The notes under the pieces: model-generated | The model's database searches: none | What the model was told of the DNA's origin: nothing | Seen by the model: the letters and a program-made list of their open reading frames with translations, nothing else | Source: Christiangramia fulva | GTDB lineage: Bacteria; Bacteroidota; Bacteroidia; Flavobacteriales; Flavobacteriaceae | Direction: 5' to 3' | DNA: 64,000 nucleotides | NCBI RefSeq assembly: GCF_003024155.1 | Contig: NZ_CP028136.1 | Span: forward strand, 1-64,000 | In this document: positions 63,946 to 64,000 of the stretch, one piece after another | How positions within the stretch are numbered: position 1 is the first letter of the stretch | Layout of the letters: each line of letters starts with the position of its first letter | Position numbers and translations under genes: made by a program

Positions 63946-64000
63946 GCTTTTTATCCAGTAGAATTCCTTTTATTCTAAATAAAGGTTTTAAAATAGGATA
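63938..64000 (-). CDS. C-terminal end of an upstream glycan-locus gene, truncated
   Basis: A minus-strand frame open to the right edge encodes the last 20 residues (YPILKPLFRIKGILLDKKHG) and stops at 63940-63938, overlapping the GT2 start by eight bases. The overlap style matches the rest of the operon, so the locus continues beyond the window. Too short to identify; a basic, membrane-proximal tail, for example of a GT or flippase, is possible. Confidence 0.5.
   Translation of the reverse strand, partial: YPILKPLFRIKGILLDKKHG

Overview
The window looks like a marine member of the Flavobacteriaceae (Bacteroidota). Support: an AT-rich genome, -7 promoter motifs of the TAnnTTTG type, A-rich leaders in place of strong Shine-Dalgarno sites, many TTG/GTG starts, a lipoprotein carrying the Bacteroidota surface-export signal, and typical flavobacterial housekeeping genes (uup, recQ, kdsD, tatC, lptB, pssA, lnt). 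I cannot name a genus from sequence alone.

Region 1 (1-12.3 kb) is the right end of a prophage: structural and tail-fibre genes, a surface-type lipoprotein, then a lysis cassette (membrane proteins, holin, GH24 endolysin, a nucleotidyltransferase-like protein, an anchored coiled-coil protein) with several very small overlapping ORFs. It stops at a tRNA-Ser(TGA) gene on the minus strand whose 3' end faces the phage, the classic geometry of a tRNA attachment site. No integrase, head or packaging genes lie in the window; they would be to the left.

Region 2 (12.4-30.6 kb) is chromosomal core: SGNH hydrolase, M28 peptidase, ABC-F ATPase, methyltransferase, DPM-like glycosyltransferase, an ABC ATPase, RecQ without the usual zinc cysteines, then kdsD-tatC-CMD, lptB followed by an asparagine-synthase-like protein, pssA and lnt. 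Several of these serve the envelope (Kdo precursor, LPS export, phospholipid, lipoprotein acylation). Intergenic spaces are unusually rich in repeats: a tandem ~400-bp array, a dispersed palindrome, and short-period word repeats that differ at each locus.

Region 3 (31.2-64 kb, continuing past the right edge) is a surface-polysaccharide locus, nearly all on the minus strand. From the right it holds GT2, wecB, GTs, neuB, a GT, then (on the plus strand) a GT39-like gene broken by a 2-bp difference in an AT repeat, then a methyltransferase, neuC, a polysaccharide deacetylase, a formyltransferase-like protein, neuA, asnB, a GT-B protein, a sulfotransferase, many GT4/GT2 enzymes, a Wzy-like polymerase and a terminal polyprenyl-phosphate sugar-1-phosphate transferase. 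Together neuA/B/C, the formyltransferase, AsnB and the sulfotransferase suggest a nonulosonate-containing, possibly N-formylated, amidated or sulfated capsule or O-antigen. The locus has been reshaped by repeats: a four-unit array carrying copies of the 3' end of a GT gene lies between two paralogous GTs, and a GC-rich repeat sits in frame inside another GT.
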